64,000 bases of DNA from Arctopsyche grandis (taxonomy: Eukaryota; Arthropoda; Insecta; Trichoptera; Hydropsychidae), in the NCBI RefSeq assembly GCF_051622035.1, contig NC_135355.1, positions 30,444,986-30,508,985 on the forward strand, given 5' to 3'. The notes below the pieces were generated by a model that ran no database searches, was not told the DNA's origin, and saw only the letters and a list, made by a program, of their open reading frames with translations. The translations under genes were made by a program, and so were the position numbers. This document shows positions 1-12,993 of the stretch, piece after piece (position 1 is the first letter of the stretch; every line of letters begins with the position of its first letter).

Positions 1-93
1 TCGATTATACTAGAAATAAGAACAAATTAGTTGTAGGTAGAGTAAGGAAATTTTTAAAAAAAAAAAAACCTCTTAGTTTTATATATAATATTA

Positions 94-141
<48 letters not shown>

Positions 142-1832
142 ATTATTATTTTATATACTATAGATCCGCCCTCACATGTTATACTTGTCTCCCTTTTGGC
201 GCATGCACAGTTTCTCTTAGTAGGTAGGTAGGTACCGCTGCGTCGTAGGGAAAAAAACCCAACTTCCCCGGTAGTTAAACCCCCCGCACCCCTCAGTTAG
301 TGAAGACAAGATCTCCGACCAAAATAACACGTCTGGGCCCATCTAGTGTATTATACATCAATGCGGAGGATCCATTTACTTATATTGATGACCAAAATGA
401 GCAATATGGCAAAGTATGAAAACGATCAGATAAGAGGCAATTTTTTTCCTGAATTGTAATCGTAACGTAAAGGAGGTTTGTAATAAAAAAGACGACAGCT
501 GGAGGTGTCTTTCACAGGGGTGTGCTCATGTACAATGCCCTCCATGTGTGTCAGGTCTTCTTAGACAGTGGATGCATTCTTACGAGGTGCAAGGAGAAAT
601 TTAGTATATATAAAATTTTATAGTTAAGTAATTAAGAATGTATTTGAGTAAAAATAGAAAGTGTATTAATAAGCTAAAATTATATAAATAAATATTTTTT
701 TTTTTGTATGAAATTCAACTTACGACCAAGGTTCAAGAATATACGCCCATCGCAAGTCAAGGAATACTTGTACTTACGTACAATAGATGTCGGTTAATAA
801 AATAGGTGTATACAAGGAATAAAAAATATTAAATTTTTTAATTTATGTCTTTTAACAAGGAAATTGGGAGTAGAATAAAACATAGAATAAATGTAAAAAC
901 AATTTTATTATTTACTTGCAAACAAGTAAATAAATTAAACCTTACAGCGATCATAATTCAAAATAAAACAGTCTCATATACATAGATAACTTAAATGAAG
1001 ATGAGAATGGGGGGGGGGAGGAGGAAATACACCACAATTCAGTCATCTACCCGTTGCTCACATGTTCGCATACAAAAATAATATAACACCGGCATATAAT
1101 TTCATTATTTATATGACGACTAAATCATTCGAAGACCTTTTATGTAACTTTGAAAAATTATCTAAATATATATATATATATATATTATGGTTTAAATTTT
1201 CCTATGTAAATCTCTTCTATTTCTTCTACGAGAGCATCAAGACGACTTTGATTAATTCACACGCACACATACATACATCCCAACATTCAAACCAATCAAA
1301 CACTTATAAATATAAAATAAATTACGTATCATCTGTTTTTTTTCCTCTTCCGAAATCAATAATTTCACAAAGTAAATATATGTACATTCAACGCAAGTGT
1401 ATCAATGATGATCTTTTCAGAATGTGTCCAGTTTTAAACATATGAGGGTTTACAACAGCGTGCCAGCATATTAATTAAATAGATTAGATTGAACTATGCA
1501 AAGAATCACAATAAATCCTTAAGTATATAAACTGAGCAAACATACGTCCGAGACTCGCGCGGCAGACATGCATGGCATGTGTGCAAAAAAAAAAAAAGAA
1601 AAACATACACTCTCCGATATAATCCTGACGCTAATACATATATAACGATAGTCGGAAGTTTCAATAAACTTCGCACATTGCAGTCTTTGGATCGTCCACC
1701 TTTTTTTTTTTAAATATTTATATTAATTGAATGTTTAATTTTCTCTTTTTTAAATATATGTATATATCACTATTAAATGCACTCTTCAATTGGATTAGTA
1801 ATGGTGGAGATGATGAGCACCGATTGATGTTT
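1..1832. other. AT-rich sequence with likely BiP 3'UTR
   Basis: No gene is recognisable here. The part nearest 1832 must hold the 3'UTR of the BiP gene, which is read leftward; a minus-strand AATAAA (plus TTTATT at 904-909) is one candidate polyadenylation signal, so the end of the transcript is uncertain. There is a TA dinucleotide run near 97-136 and further short AT runs. The open frames seen here are AT-rich and resemble no family. Confidence 0.5.
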
Positions 1833-4800
1833 TTACAATTCGTCCTTCATGTCGTCTTCCTGCTCCGACGACGGTGGTGGTCCCTGTCCTTGGTAGAGCT
1901 TCGAGATGATCGGCTGTACTACGTCTTCCAATTGCTTCTTCTGTTTTTTGTATTCTTCGGAGTCGGTGTCTTGATTCTCTTCCAACCACTTGATGGCGGC
2001 ATCGATGGCTTCCTCCATCTTGGACTTGTCATCGTCTGTAACCTGATTAAAAAAGCAACCGTCGTTAGACACAACACCTCTGAGAACTTACAATACGTTT
2101 TCAGTAATAATACAAAGGAATACATAATGTCAAGCGTTGAAAATTTCGTTGAATGTGAAAAATTTCAAATATAATACGTGCTCAATACTTAAATAAATTT
2201 CATACAAATGTTTCAAGCGAATTATAAATGTGTCATAGATAAGGTTAAACTAATCAAGACACGATATTAAATATTAAAAAAATTTACTTTGTCTATGTAC
2301 GTAGTAACAATAGAGTTCTGTGATCATGAAAATTCAAACCAGAGATTTTGACTGATTCCAACTAAGAATAAATCACTGATCACGTTTTCATGATCTAGAA
2401 AAAATGTGTGTGTCTGTGTATTTTGGGGAATTTTTGAACACCGTTAGTCCTATCGAACTGAAACTTAGTATCGGTTACTGAAATTCTTATCAATACGAAT
2501 TTTTAAGTTGACCGGATATGGCACCTCCCCTTAAAGGTTACACGACAATTAGTCCAAAAGGTTTAACAACAAAATGTACCCGAAAATTAGTGCACTGATA
2601 AAAATTAGTGCATCTATACGATAAAAAGTACCATATACATCGATAGATATATAACATATAATACAATAAAAAGTTACGTTTTCCATTAAAATAGGAAAAT
2701 TTAGGATTTTTGAACATTTAGTGCACAATATTGTGCAATGTCAGTGCACAATATTTCGGGTACATTTTGTCGTCGAACCTTTTGGACTTGCACCAATTGT
2801 CGTGTAACCTCCTTAAACTCTTCGTGTGCTCTTCACGAAAAAATCAATGTAATAAAAATAATCACTGAAATTGGATTTTTTCCCGACAGAAAAGTCAAAA
2901 ATGTTGTGACATGACAATTGGTGCAAGTCCAAAAGGTTCGACAACAAAATGTACCCGAAAATTAGTGCACTGATAAAAATTAGTGCATCTATACGATAAA
3001 AAGTACCATATACATCGATAGATATATAACATATAATACAATAAAAAGTTACGTTTTCCATTAAAATAGGAAAATTTAGGATTTTTGAACATTTAGTGCA
3101 CAATATTGTGCAATGTCAGTGCACAATATTTCGGGTACATTTTGTCGTCGAACCTTTTGGACTTGCACCAATTGTCGTGTAACCTCCTTAAACTCTTCGT
3201 GTGCTCTTCACGAAAAAATCAATGTAATAAAAATAATCACTGAAATTGGATTTTTTCCCGACAGAAAAGTCAAAAATGTTGTGACCACGATTCTTTACAC
3301 ATCCCTGAACATGTCAAGCTGAAAATTTATATTTGTATTATTTATGTACTAACTTAGAGCTGATAAGGGTTTTGGTCAGAATTTGTAAACCGGAAATAAG
3401 TATTTTTTTTATAAACAATATTTCCATATTTTATTTTGACCTTTTGAATTATTTTTATTTTCTTGATATTTAATGTGTATAATAATTATAGTAATTTTAA
3501 GTAATAAAAGAATTTCGAACAAAATCTGACAACCGGAAGTAGAACTTTTGTCTTTTGTAAGTTTCCCTATATTTGCGCTCAATTTATATCGAAAATGCTC
3601 TCATAACCGGAATGTGTGAACGTGTATGTATGTTTAATTATCGAATTTTGTTTTTTGACCTTCTTATATTCCTCAAATACATAGATAAAGTCATAGTTTG
3701 GTCACATCCGAATTTTTTTTAATGTACTTTCTTTGTTTTCGACTCATGTATGACTTGCTTGAAGACATGGAAAATTTGATATCGAAAAAAATTTAGAACC
3801 ATGATGACCATGCAGTGGACTAAAAAATATGGATGAACACATTGGAAAGACATAAAACACTAATTGTAAGTGCCTGATGGAAAATATTCTATAGAGCAAA
3901 AAAATATCTGACCGAGGTTCACATTTCATCGGGAACTGGGTGCCCCGTCAAAGTCTGCTGTGGGAACAATGTTTTGATTTCAAAAAAACAAAAATATTCA
4001 GCCAAATGTTAGATCATTCAATGCAACGACAGTATGCGAGGTGCGATCAAGTATGAAGAAAAAAAGCATTGTTTTAACTCATTTTCTCGATCACACTCTG
4101 CATAATATGACATTATGTTTCCGGAATAAATTTACGGTCCCAAATGAAACCTATCTTACCTTGGCTCCGAGTTTTTCCTTGTCTTGCAATTGGTTCTTTA
4201 GTGAGTATGCATAGCTTTCCAAGTCGTTTCTGGCTTCGACGCGTTCCTTCAATTTCTTATCATCGTCGGCGAATCTTTCAGCATCCTTGATCATTCTTTC
4301 GATATCATCGGGTGTCAACCTGTTCTGGTCGTTGGTGATGACGATCTTCTCCCGATTGCCGGTGCCTTTGTCTTCGGCAGACACTTGGAGGATACCGTTG
4401 GCGTCAATCTCAAAGGTGACTTCGATCTGAGGAATACCTCGAGGTGCGGGTGGGATTCCGGTCAAGTCGAATTTTCCCAAAAGATGGTTGTCCTTGGTCA
4501 TTGGACGTTCTCCTTCATAAACCTATTTACAGTAAGACAAATAATGTAAGTAAAATGTAGGGACAATTTAAATGCGCATTTACCGTAAGCATGTCATAAA
4601 ATTTGTGTGAATTAAAAAAACATCGCATCATTTAAAAATACGAATGCACAATTTAAAAACAATTTCTAATATACCTCAAATAAATAAATCCATTGTTTTA
4701 ATTAGGTCAGCATTTTAATATCAAATGTGAGCATTGGAAAATTTAAATAAAATATTGCTCAATGTAACATTTCGTTATTTAACAGAAATATACTAATTTA

Positions 4801-6706
4801 ATGACCAATTTCTTTTATTCAAATGCGCAAATGATTCGTTCTAAAGAGCAAATTTATTTTTTTAAATGCACTGTTATATTGTATCTGTACATAAACATTA
4901 TGTATTAAAAATTACCTGGATGGTGACAGTGTGTTGGTTATCGCTGGCAGTAGAGAAGATTTGAGATTTCTTAGTGGGGATAACAGTATTACGTGGAATC
5001 AATTTAGTCATCACACCACCGACAGTTTCAATACCCATAGTCAAAGGATTTACGTCCAACAATACAATAGCGTCAGTGTCTTGTTCACCTGTAAATGATA
5101 TGAAGAAATTAGTATTGTCAAGTTCAACTTTTAAAAAAACAACATACAATGTCATTTTTTTGAAGCTTGATTGTTGAAAATTGGATAAAATCCACACTTA
5201 CCACTGAGAACTCCAGCTTGTACGGCAGCTCCATATGCGACAGCTTCATCAGGATTGATGCCTCGGGATGGTTCCTTTCCGCCGAACAATTCTTTGACCA
5301 ATTGTTGAACTTTAGGGATACGGGTTGAACCTCCAACCAAAACAATTTCATCTACGTCTTTTTTGTTCATATCAGCGTCTTCCAAAACCTACAATCAAAC
5401 ATTTTTATTTTAACACATACAATATTTCATTCTTCATATCCCTATTTTATTAAATATTCTTAAACAGAACAATAGATTACCTTTTGGACTGGCTTCAAGG
5501 TAGATCTGAACAGGTCCATGTTCAATTCTTCGAATTTGGCACGAGTGAGAGTTTCAGAGAAGTCATCGCCTTCGAAGAATGATTCAATTTCGATCCTAAC
5601 TTGATGACTGGCTGACAAAGCGCGCTTAGCCTTCTCAACTTCACGACGGAGTTTCTGAACGGCACGGTTGTCTTTTCTGATGTCCTTGCCCTTCTTCTTC
5701 TTGTACAACTTGATGAAGTGGTCCATTACACGTTGATCAAAATCTTCACCACCAAGATGGGTATCACCGTTGGTTGCTACTACTTCAAAGACGCCGTTAT
5801 CGATGGTGAGGAGGGACACGTCGAAGGTACCACCGCCGAGATCGAATACGAGTACATTTTTCTCTCCGTCCTTCTTGTCGAGACCGTAAGCGATAGCTGC
5901 AGCAGTAGGTTCATTGATGATTCTCATGACATTGAGGCCAGCGATAACTCCGGCGTCTTTGGTGGCTTGACGTTGAGCATCGTTGAAGTAAGCTGGCACA
6001 GTTACGACGGCGTGGGTGACCTTTTTGCCGAGGTATGCTTCCGCCGTTTCCTTCATTTTTCCCAAGACCATGGCGGAGATTTCTTCAGGGGCGAAGATCT
6101 TATTACCTTGACCGGTAGCGACCTCGACATGTGGTTTACTGTTCTTTTCAACAACCTGAAAATAACAATTAATTCAATTGATCAATAGTGTTTTAAGCTA
6201 AGCTTTCTAAGATTCTGTTTTTGAAGTATAAATCAAACGTTTTGTATTGAAATATATAAAAATTACCTTGAAGGGGAAGAATTTCAAGTCGTGTTGAACA
6301 TTAGCATCGGACCATTCCCGACCGATCAAACGCTTGGCGTCGAACACGGTGTTTTCAGGATTGGTGGTCAATTGATTCTTGGCGGCATCACCGATGAGAC
6401 GTTCACCTTCAGCGGTGAAAGCCACATACGATGGAGTGATACGGTTGCCCTGATCGTTGGCGATGATTTCCACACGTCCATTCTTGTATACACCAACGCT
6501 GTAATGCAATACATACATATTATCAAACTGAAAAGGACATGCTTTGACTCATTTGACCGTATACATCTTCACAAGTCTCACCAGGAATAAGTGGTACCGA
6601 GATCGATTCCCACAACAGTTCCGATGTCCTTCTCCTTCTCCTTCTTGTCGTCGGCGTAAACCACCACTGCCAAAAGGCAGAATATGCTAGCTAAGCTTAA
6701 TCTCAT
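1833..6706 (-). CDS. Hsc70-3: BiP/GRP78, ER-lumen Hsp70 chaperone (Hsc70-3 type), 7 coding exons
   Basis: This is the Hsp70 of the endoplasmic reticulum lumen, which folds secretory proteins using ATP and senses ER stress. Coding exons, in reading order: 6706-6582, 6498-6267, 6155-5481, 5388-5202, 5088-4916, 4522-4160 and 2042-1833. They sum to 1965 bases, giving 654 residues, the usual BiP length, with GT-AG junctions in phase throughout. The N-terminus is a signal peptide (about residues 1-18, ending VYA). It is followed by the ATPase signature IDLGTTYS near residue 34, then [14 protein letters not shown] and [15 protein letters not shown], then the substrate-binding domain. The C-terminus is KDEL, the ER retention signal, which separates it from cytosolic Hsc70 and mitochondrial Hsp70. 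No damage is visible. The last intron (2043-4159) is enlarged by repeats. A 5'UTR intron separates the ATG exon, which begins at 6733, from a noncoding first exon at 7742-7829. Confidence 0.97.
2536..2809. mobile_element. MITE with about 50-bp terminal inverted repeats, TTAA-like flanks
   Basis: The left end (GGTTACACGACAATT, then CCAAAAGG and ACAAAATGTACCCGAAA) is the reverse complement of the right end, which finishes CAATTGTCGTGTAACC. TTAA occurs next to both ends, with a small offset on one side, which suggests a piggyBac-type non-autonomous element. It has no ORF and lies in the last intron of BiP. A second copy of the same sequence follows as part of a tandem duplication. Confidence 0.6.
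2536..3285. repeat. Two-copy tandem duplication, 375-bp unit
   Basis: Positions 2536-2910 and 2911-3285 are near-identical at an offset of exactly 375 bases. Each unit holds the MITE plus about 100 bases of the surrounding repeat. Only the first unit keeps the outer end of the MITE. The left few bases differ between the units, and the second keeps a six-base stretch missing from the first. The duplication therefore came after the MITE insertion. Confidence 0.85.
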
Positions 6707-7741
6707 TTTTGTTTGATTTCAATAGATTCTAATCTGAAACAATCGATTAAATCCAATCAATACACAAATATCCAATCGAGACATACTCAGTATATAATTT
6801 TTTTGTGAATTTGACAAAAAATCATCAGTAAATTTACATATCTAATCACATTTATATGAAATTTTTGTTACATTTACATATGTTGCTAAGTTTTTCTACA
6901 AAAAGCAATACCTTGAATACAAAATAGACTAATTAAACATCTACAGTAAGAATGATCGAATAAACTTGACCTTAAACCGGCGATTCCAAACACGTGTTAC
7001 ACGTAATCGATTACGACGAAGTCAAGACCATCTGTTCAGACAAATTCTACACACCATAAGGTGTATGCACAAGTTTTTAAAAAACATGCTGTGGGGATAT
7101 TTACAGCACAGTTACTACAAAGATCAATCAGAAATCATTCACATACTTCACCTCAAAAACCAACAAGCGTGACATCAGCTCACATATGTGGGTCAAAATA
7201 GTCACTATTTTGAATACATAATCATTATTGTAGTGTTTGAAAGCACACATTTTATCTAAATATATGACTAATTTTGATTTGAATATAGTCATTGTTAGGC
7301 GAGTAAAAAAAAAAAAAAAAAAAGATCTTGAACATTCATACTAAATTCGAACTATGAGTTATGAGAAAGGTGCAATATGATTTAAAGTTTGATGAAATTT
7401 TTAAATGTATGGAAAAAAAAGATGTACCGATTCATACACGATGAAGCGTTAGAAGCATGCGGCATTTATCAGCAAATAGTGGAATAATCGGGCGAATTTT
7501 GAATGAAAATGGCGAGTGCAAACGTCCACGTGTCGACTTGCAGGGGTATTTGAGGTGGAAATCGAAGGGATTCGGATTCGGATTCGGGACACGTCAGCCG
7601 AGGCATAGCTCGATAATGGAGGCGACGCGTGTCAATGTAACGGTATCGGTATCGGTATCGGTATCGGTATCGAGTGAGTGAGGAGCTACAGCGAACCGAA
7701 AAGGGCAACGAGTGCACCATCAAACGATAGGTGAGGCTTAC

Positions 7742-7829
7742 CTTCACACGTATTCACAGATCACAGTGTGAGAGCGCCAGTCGACGAAGGAGCGACGCGT
7801 GCTTAACGTTCTACACTCGAAGGGAAACT
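7742..7829 (-). other. Hsc70-3: Predicted noncoding first exon of BiP (5'UTR)
   Basis: On the minus strand a good donor (AAG|GTAAGC, GT at 7741-7740) follows this stretch. The ATG exon has an acceptor (TTTCAG) ending at 6734. The start is placed at the A of an initiator-like TCAGTTT (7831-7825). The exon is inferred from these signals and has not been seen as RNA. The intron (6734-7741) contains a short GGTATC repeat near 7640-7670. Confidence 0.6.
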
Positions 7830-7860
7830 GAGCGTTGAGCGTGTGCGCTCTGGTTATTTA
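7825..7860 (-). promoter_or_regulatory. Hsc70-3: BiP core promoter: TATA-like box plus initiator
   Basis: Reading the minus strand, TAAATAA runs from 7860 to 7854, and TCAGTTT, the arthropod initiator consensus, runs from 7831 to 7825. From the first base of the TATA-like box to the initiator A (7829) is 31 bases, the standard spacing. It sits just upstream of the predicted first exon and downstream of the ER-stress elements. Confidence 0.65.
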
Positions 7861-7874
7861 GGCGCGCAGGTCAC

Positions 7875-7893
7875 CGTGGCCTTTGTCGATTGG
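7875..7893 (-). promoter_or_regulatory. ER stress response element (ERSE), exact consensus
   Basis: On the minus strand the sequence is CCAAT, nine bases, then CCACG, which is the exact ERSE known to bind NF-Y and ATF6/XBP1 in BiP promoters. It lies about 46-64 bases upstream of the predicted start site at 7829. The match is seen directly; its function is inferred from the family. Confidence 0.8.
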
Positions 7894-8004
7894 TCGGTTT
7901 GCGCGCGCCTTTTGATTTTCTCGCTCGCGATTGGTCCACACGTGCCGATTGAGTGAGCTTTTCTCGTCACTGGTTGGTCGACGTGGCACAGTTGGCCGTT
8001 CGCG

Positions 8005-8015
8005 ATTGGCCCACG
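8005..8015 (+). promoter_or_regulatory. ERSE-II element, exact consensus
   Basis: ATTGGCCCACG matches the ERSE-II consensus ATTGGNCCACG. A one-mismatch relative lies at 7930-7940, and a further ATTGG (CCAAT box) at 8074-8078. With the ERSE at 7875-7893 this makes a compact ER-stress control region for BiP. Confidence 0.7.
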
Positions 8016-8334
8016 TTCGACGCTATGCCACTTCTCGCATTTTCTGTGCGGATCGTGTACGCTCCAATTTTCCATTGGCGCGGCGAAAAGAGAACGTGTC
8101 CCTTTTTTGTTAGGTCTATCGTCTGGACAATTTGCTCCGTTCGTTTTGTTCGATATTGGAAAGTTGGATGTATTTCTTCCGTTTACTGGTTTGCGACGTG
8201 GTTTAGACAATACAACGAATCTTCTTTTTTTTCTCGTTTGCTCATTGCTGAGCGTCGTGGAAATTTCTATAATCTGGGATCCGCCTCCATTTATCCCGAT
8301 CCTGTGTAAAGTTGAAAGCAGCGTTTAGGGACAA

Positions 8335-8700
8335 TTCTGTTTTTAATTTGATCTGACCGTCTTATGGGTCACCGTCCTCTCGCTCGCCTTCCCTCTAGTG
8401 TTCCGATGAGCTTCTCTAGACTCTGCCATCTTTCCTGACAATACGACCAAAGTAGGAAAGAATCCTTTTTCTACATGTTATGGAGTCTGAAGCTGCCAGT
8501 TTTGCGGTCCATGGAATTGCATCAGATAGATTTTCGTCTTTATCAGCATTTCTCTTATTTTTACAAACCTCCTTTACGTTTCACATTATTATCAACAGTT
8601 TTTCCATGTCTTTGTCAGACTGACTTTTCGCCATTCCTATTGCGAATATCTGATAACCATATTCTTAATTTTGAGATCAAGGCACCTAGGTAAATAAAAT
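8335..8700 (-). mobile_element. Fragment of a non-LTR retrotransposon (LINE), reverse-transcriptase C-terminal part
   Basis: Read on the minus strand, different frames give pieces typical of the end of insect LINE reverse transcriptases. The first is YLGALIS and following residues near 8690. Then comes ILSYFGRIVRKDG near 8440, and last EKLIGTLEGRRARGR followed by RRSDQIK near 8350. The pieces lie in more than one frame with stop codons between them, so this is a decayed 5'-truncated copy. The clade is not certain. Confidence 0.7.
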
Positions 8701-9731
8701 CGTCGGCTTTCCGTCTTTTAGAATAAATAGCAACCTTGAAAAAATCAATTAAAGCAATTTTTTTATAATCTCCTATTTGATACATTTTATTATCAACACA
8801 TCAAAATTTTGAATGGGAACCTCATATATTAAAGGTTTATAATAAAGCTAATCGATCAATAAGAATCGATATCCAAAATCTATCTATTCCGGACCTAAAT
8901 AAGAAGAAGTTTGTAATAAAAAAGGATATTTATCGCAATAAGATTGAGAAAGAGTGTTAAAATTATTATTCAACGGAATTATTCAGATAAAGTGCAGCCA
9001 TTCTTATTTAAAAACATTGTGAGGACTTTCATCAAAAGTAATGAATTATTCAAATACTTTTCTTGTATTACAGAGTATCGACCTACATATATATCCTTTA
9101 TACAGTTGCTAAAATCAGCGAGTAATCAATGAAATCATAGAATTTGTCACTTTGTGTTATAGTTGAATAGAAAGTTGTAAATAATTTACTAATTGCTGTC
9201 TTGTAAGTAAGCTTTAAATTTCCTTTTAAAACTTATAAGCACACATATTTAAGGTGTTTAAACAATAATTGATCTTAAAAATTATTATCATTAGACTACT
9301 CAACTATCATATGTAGAATTGCTGTCGACAACCAAACTATTTGTCATTTTTTTTTAAATGTTACTAAATTGAATTAGTTGTGAATGTGTATTGGTTTACT
9401 TAATATTCCCAGTTATTCAAATGAGAAAAATTCTTAATACATAGTTGTAAAATTAATATTTCACAATCTTTAATATGTATAGTAAATAAATATATGTATG
9501 ACGCAATTTAAAAAAAATCTTTATTAAATATTTAAAAAAATGTTCTATAAAATTGCATAAATTATGCCACCACAGCAAATTTATGCCACCATAATGCATA
9601 AATCAAAAACCCAATTAAGCTACCTAATAAAAACAACAACAGAGCATTTTATTTTCAATTTTATATGAAACCTTCGCTCTGAATATACACAACCATTATT
9701 GCTAAAAGCTAAGCTTCCTTTTACAGTATCA
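8701..9731. other. AT-rich intergenic sequence and ALAD 3'UTR
   Basis: No gene or repeat is recognisable here. The ALAD 3'UTR runs leftward from 9731, and a minus-strand AATAAA at 9653-9648 is the likely polyadenylation signal. Confidence 0.5.
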
Positions 9732-11566
<1,835 letters not shown>

Positions 11567-11943
11567 CTGAAATAAAAGTCCGATGAATTGGATAAATTCA
11601 ATTTTAAAACAATTTGTATACTTTTATGTTCTAATTGAAGACTTTGTATATTGAAAGTCAAATTATCTGTTTTGAATATTATGTATTAAAATTGTTAATC
11701 TAAAATTCTTTAAAAAAGTTTTTTATAGGAATTTTAGATATCGAGTGAATTCAACTTGAAAGATAAGAATTGAATTGATAATAAAGAAATGAAGTAAATA
11801 CTGGAAACGCATAGGTTATATCAAAACACACATGCTTGATAATTTATATAATAAATAAAAAAATATCCATATAATAACATAAAAATTATAAATTAAAATA
11901 CCGTTATTAGAATGAGCAAATGGAAGGCAAAGCACCTCTGAAG

Positions 11944-11968
11944 AACTGTCAAATGAATTGACAGTTCA
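11944..11968. repeat. Short perfect inverted repeat upstream of ALAD
   Basis: GAACTGTCAA and its exact reverse complement TTGACAGTTC flank a five-base spacer. It lies about 380 bases upstream of the ALAD coding start. It could be an operator-like palindrome in the promoter or the tip of an old foldback element; the sequence does not decide. Confidence 0.4.
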
Positions 11969-12067
11969 CAATATCGCACGTATTCAAATTCGATGTTGCC
12001 ACATATGTATGTAGAATATACAAAATGTTCCCACATGTGAAAATATTTTTAATAAAGTATTAGATAT

Positions 12068-12528
12068 TGTAACGCGACGTTTTCCCATCGTCCCATAGGG
12101 CAACACTCGCCCTTTATTTCGAGTGGCCACCCAGGGAAATGCTATATAGGCGCACGCGCTCTCTCACACGCGATCTCCCGTCGAAGAAAGATCTCTGCTG
12201 TGCACGTCTCCAGGGGAAGACGGGGCCCAGAGATCCACCGCCATCTTGCTGAAGAACCGCCGCGAGGTCGAGTGTAGCATCACTCCCTCCCCTGAGTTCC
12301 AGCACAACTTCCCCTGCATTCCTCACGCCGTTTCCGGAGAAACCTCAGCCGTGAGACGACGAGGAAGCTGTTATCTACGCAGACGACTTGCAGTCAGGAA
12401 CCTCCCCGACTATATACACATATATAACTATCCCAAGGTTAGTCCACGTTTCTACATAACTCGACTCTTGGAAGAATAACGACGTATCACGCCCTCTGCA
12501 TAAAGACGCGCGTAAATCCGTTCATACA
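12068..12528 (+). mobile_element. Solo LTR, family 1 (copy 1)
   Basis: The stretch begins TGTAACGCGACG and ends in ACA, and it is closely similar over its full length to 42199-42674. It has a TATATA-type box early (CTATATAGG). The flanking four bases, ATAT and ATGT, are an imperfect target duplication. It is read as a single LTR left by recombination of a retrotransposon, probably Gypsy-like from the 4-bp duplication. No internal region is present; it is a fossil. Confidence 0.6.
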
Positions 12529-12549
12529 ATGTAATTCGGGTTCGGTGAT

Positions 12550-12690
12550 TACTAGTCAAATGTGAATCGGTCACAGGACAACCGGTCGCTCTAGATCGGT
12601 CACACGTGATCACCCGTCACACGAAAACTGGTCACACCCTAAAACTGATCACACCCGAAAATTGGTCACGAAAAAACTGGTCACACATCT
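12550..12690. repeat. Degenerate short repeat of GGTCACAC-type motifs
   Basis: About eight loosely spaced copies of a motif like ACTGGTCACAC or its variants (CGGTCAC, TGATCACAC, CCGTCACAC), at a spacing of roughly 15-20 bases. It stands between the solo LTR and the large LTR element. No ORF or fold is evident. Confidence 0.5.
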
Positions 12691-12993
12691 GGTACGCCTT
12701 ACTTTATTTTATCTCAGAAACGTAAACTTTGTGTAACGTATATTTTTCCGAAAATTCGTGTTTATTGTTTGTTGTCAAGAAAGGTTTTAAATTAATATTT
12801 TACTGAATCGGTTCAATCCGAACTGTTTTTATTTGTCGTATTTTTTTTTGCGGACGTCCAATCTCTCACAAAACAACGAATGAGATGGATTTAATCTTCA
12901 TGTGTGACAAGTTCGGTCCAAAAAAAGATTTAGCTATTAAATAAAATTGTATTCTGACCAAAACCTTATCAACTCTAACATAACTAATAAGTA

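Larger units (their letters stand above)
2286..3722 (-). repeat. Copy 1 of an unclassified interspersed repeat ('ACTTTATCTATG' family)
   Basis: The two ends carry inverted ACTTTATCTATG-type motifs (near 2286 and 3703). The body matches, in reverse complement, the copies at 36672-38130 and 38131-40216, and a shorter copy at about 28420-28835. It lies wholly inside the last BiP intron. A MITE and a 375-bp tandem duplication interrupt it at 2536-3285. No coding capacity is seen. The class is unknown, because no clear target duplication or transposase could be found. Confidence 0.6.

Noticed and set aside
1062-1445. 127-codon plus-strand frame
   Set aside because: AT-rich, no family resemblance, and lies where the BiP 3'UTR is expected.
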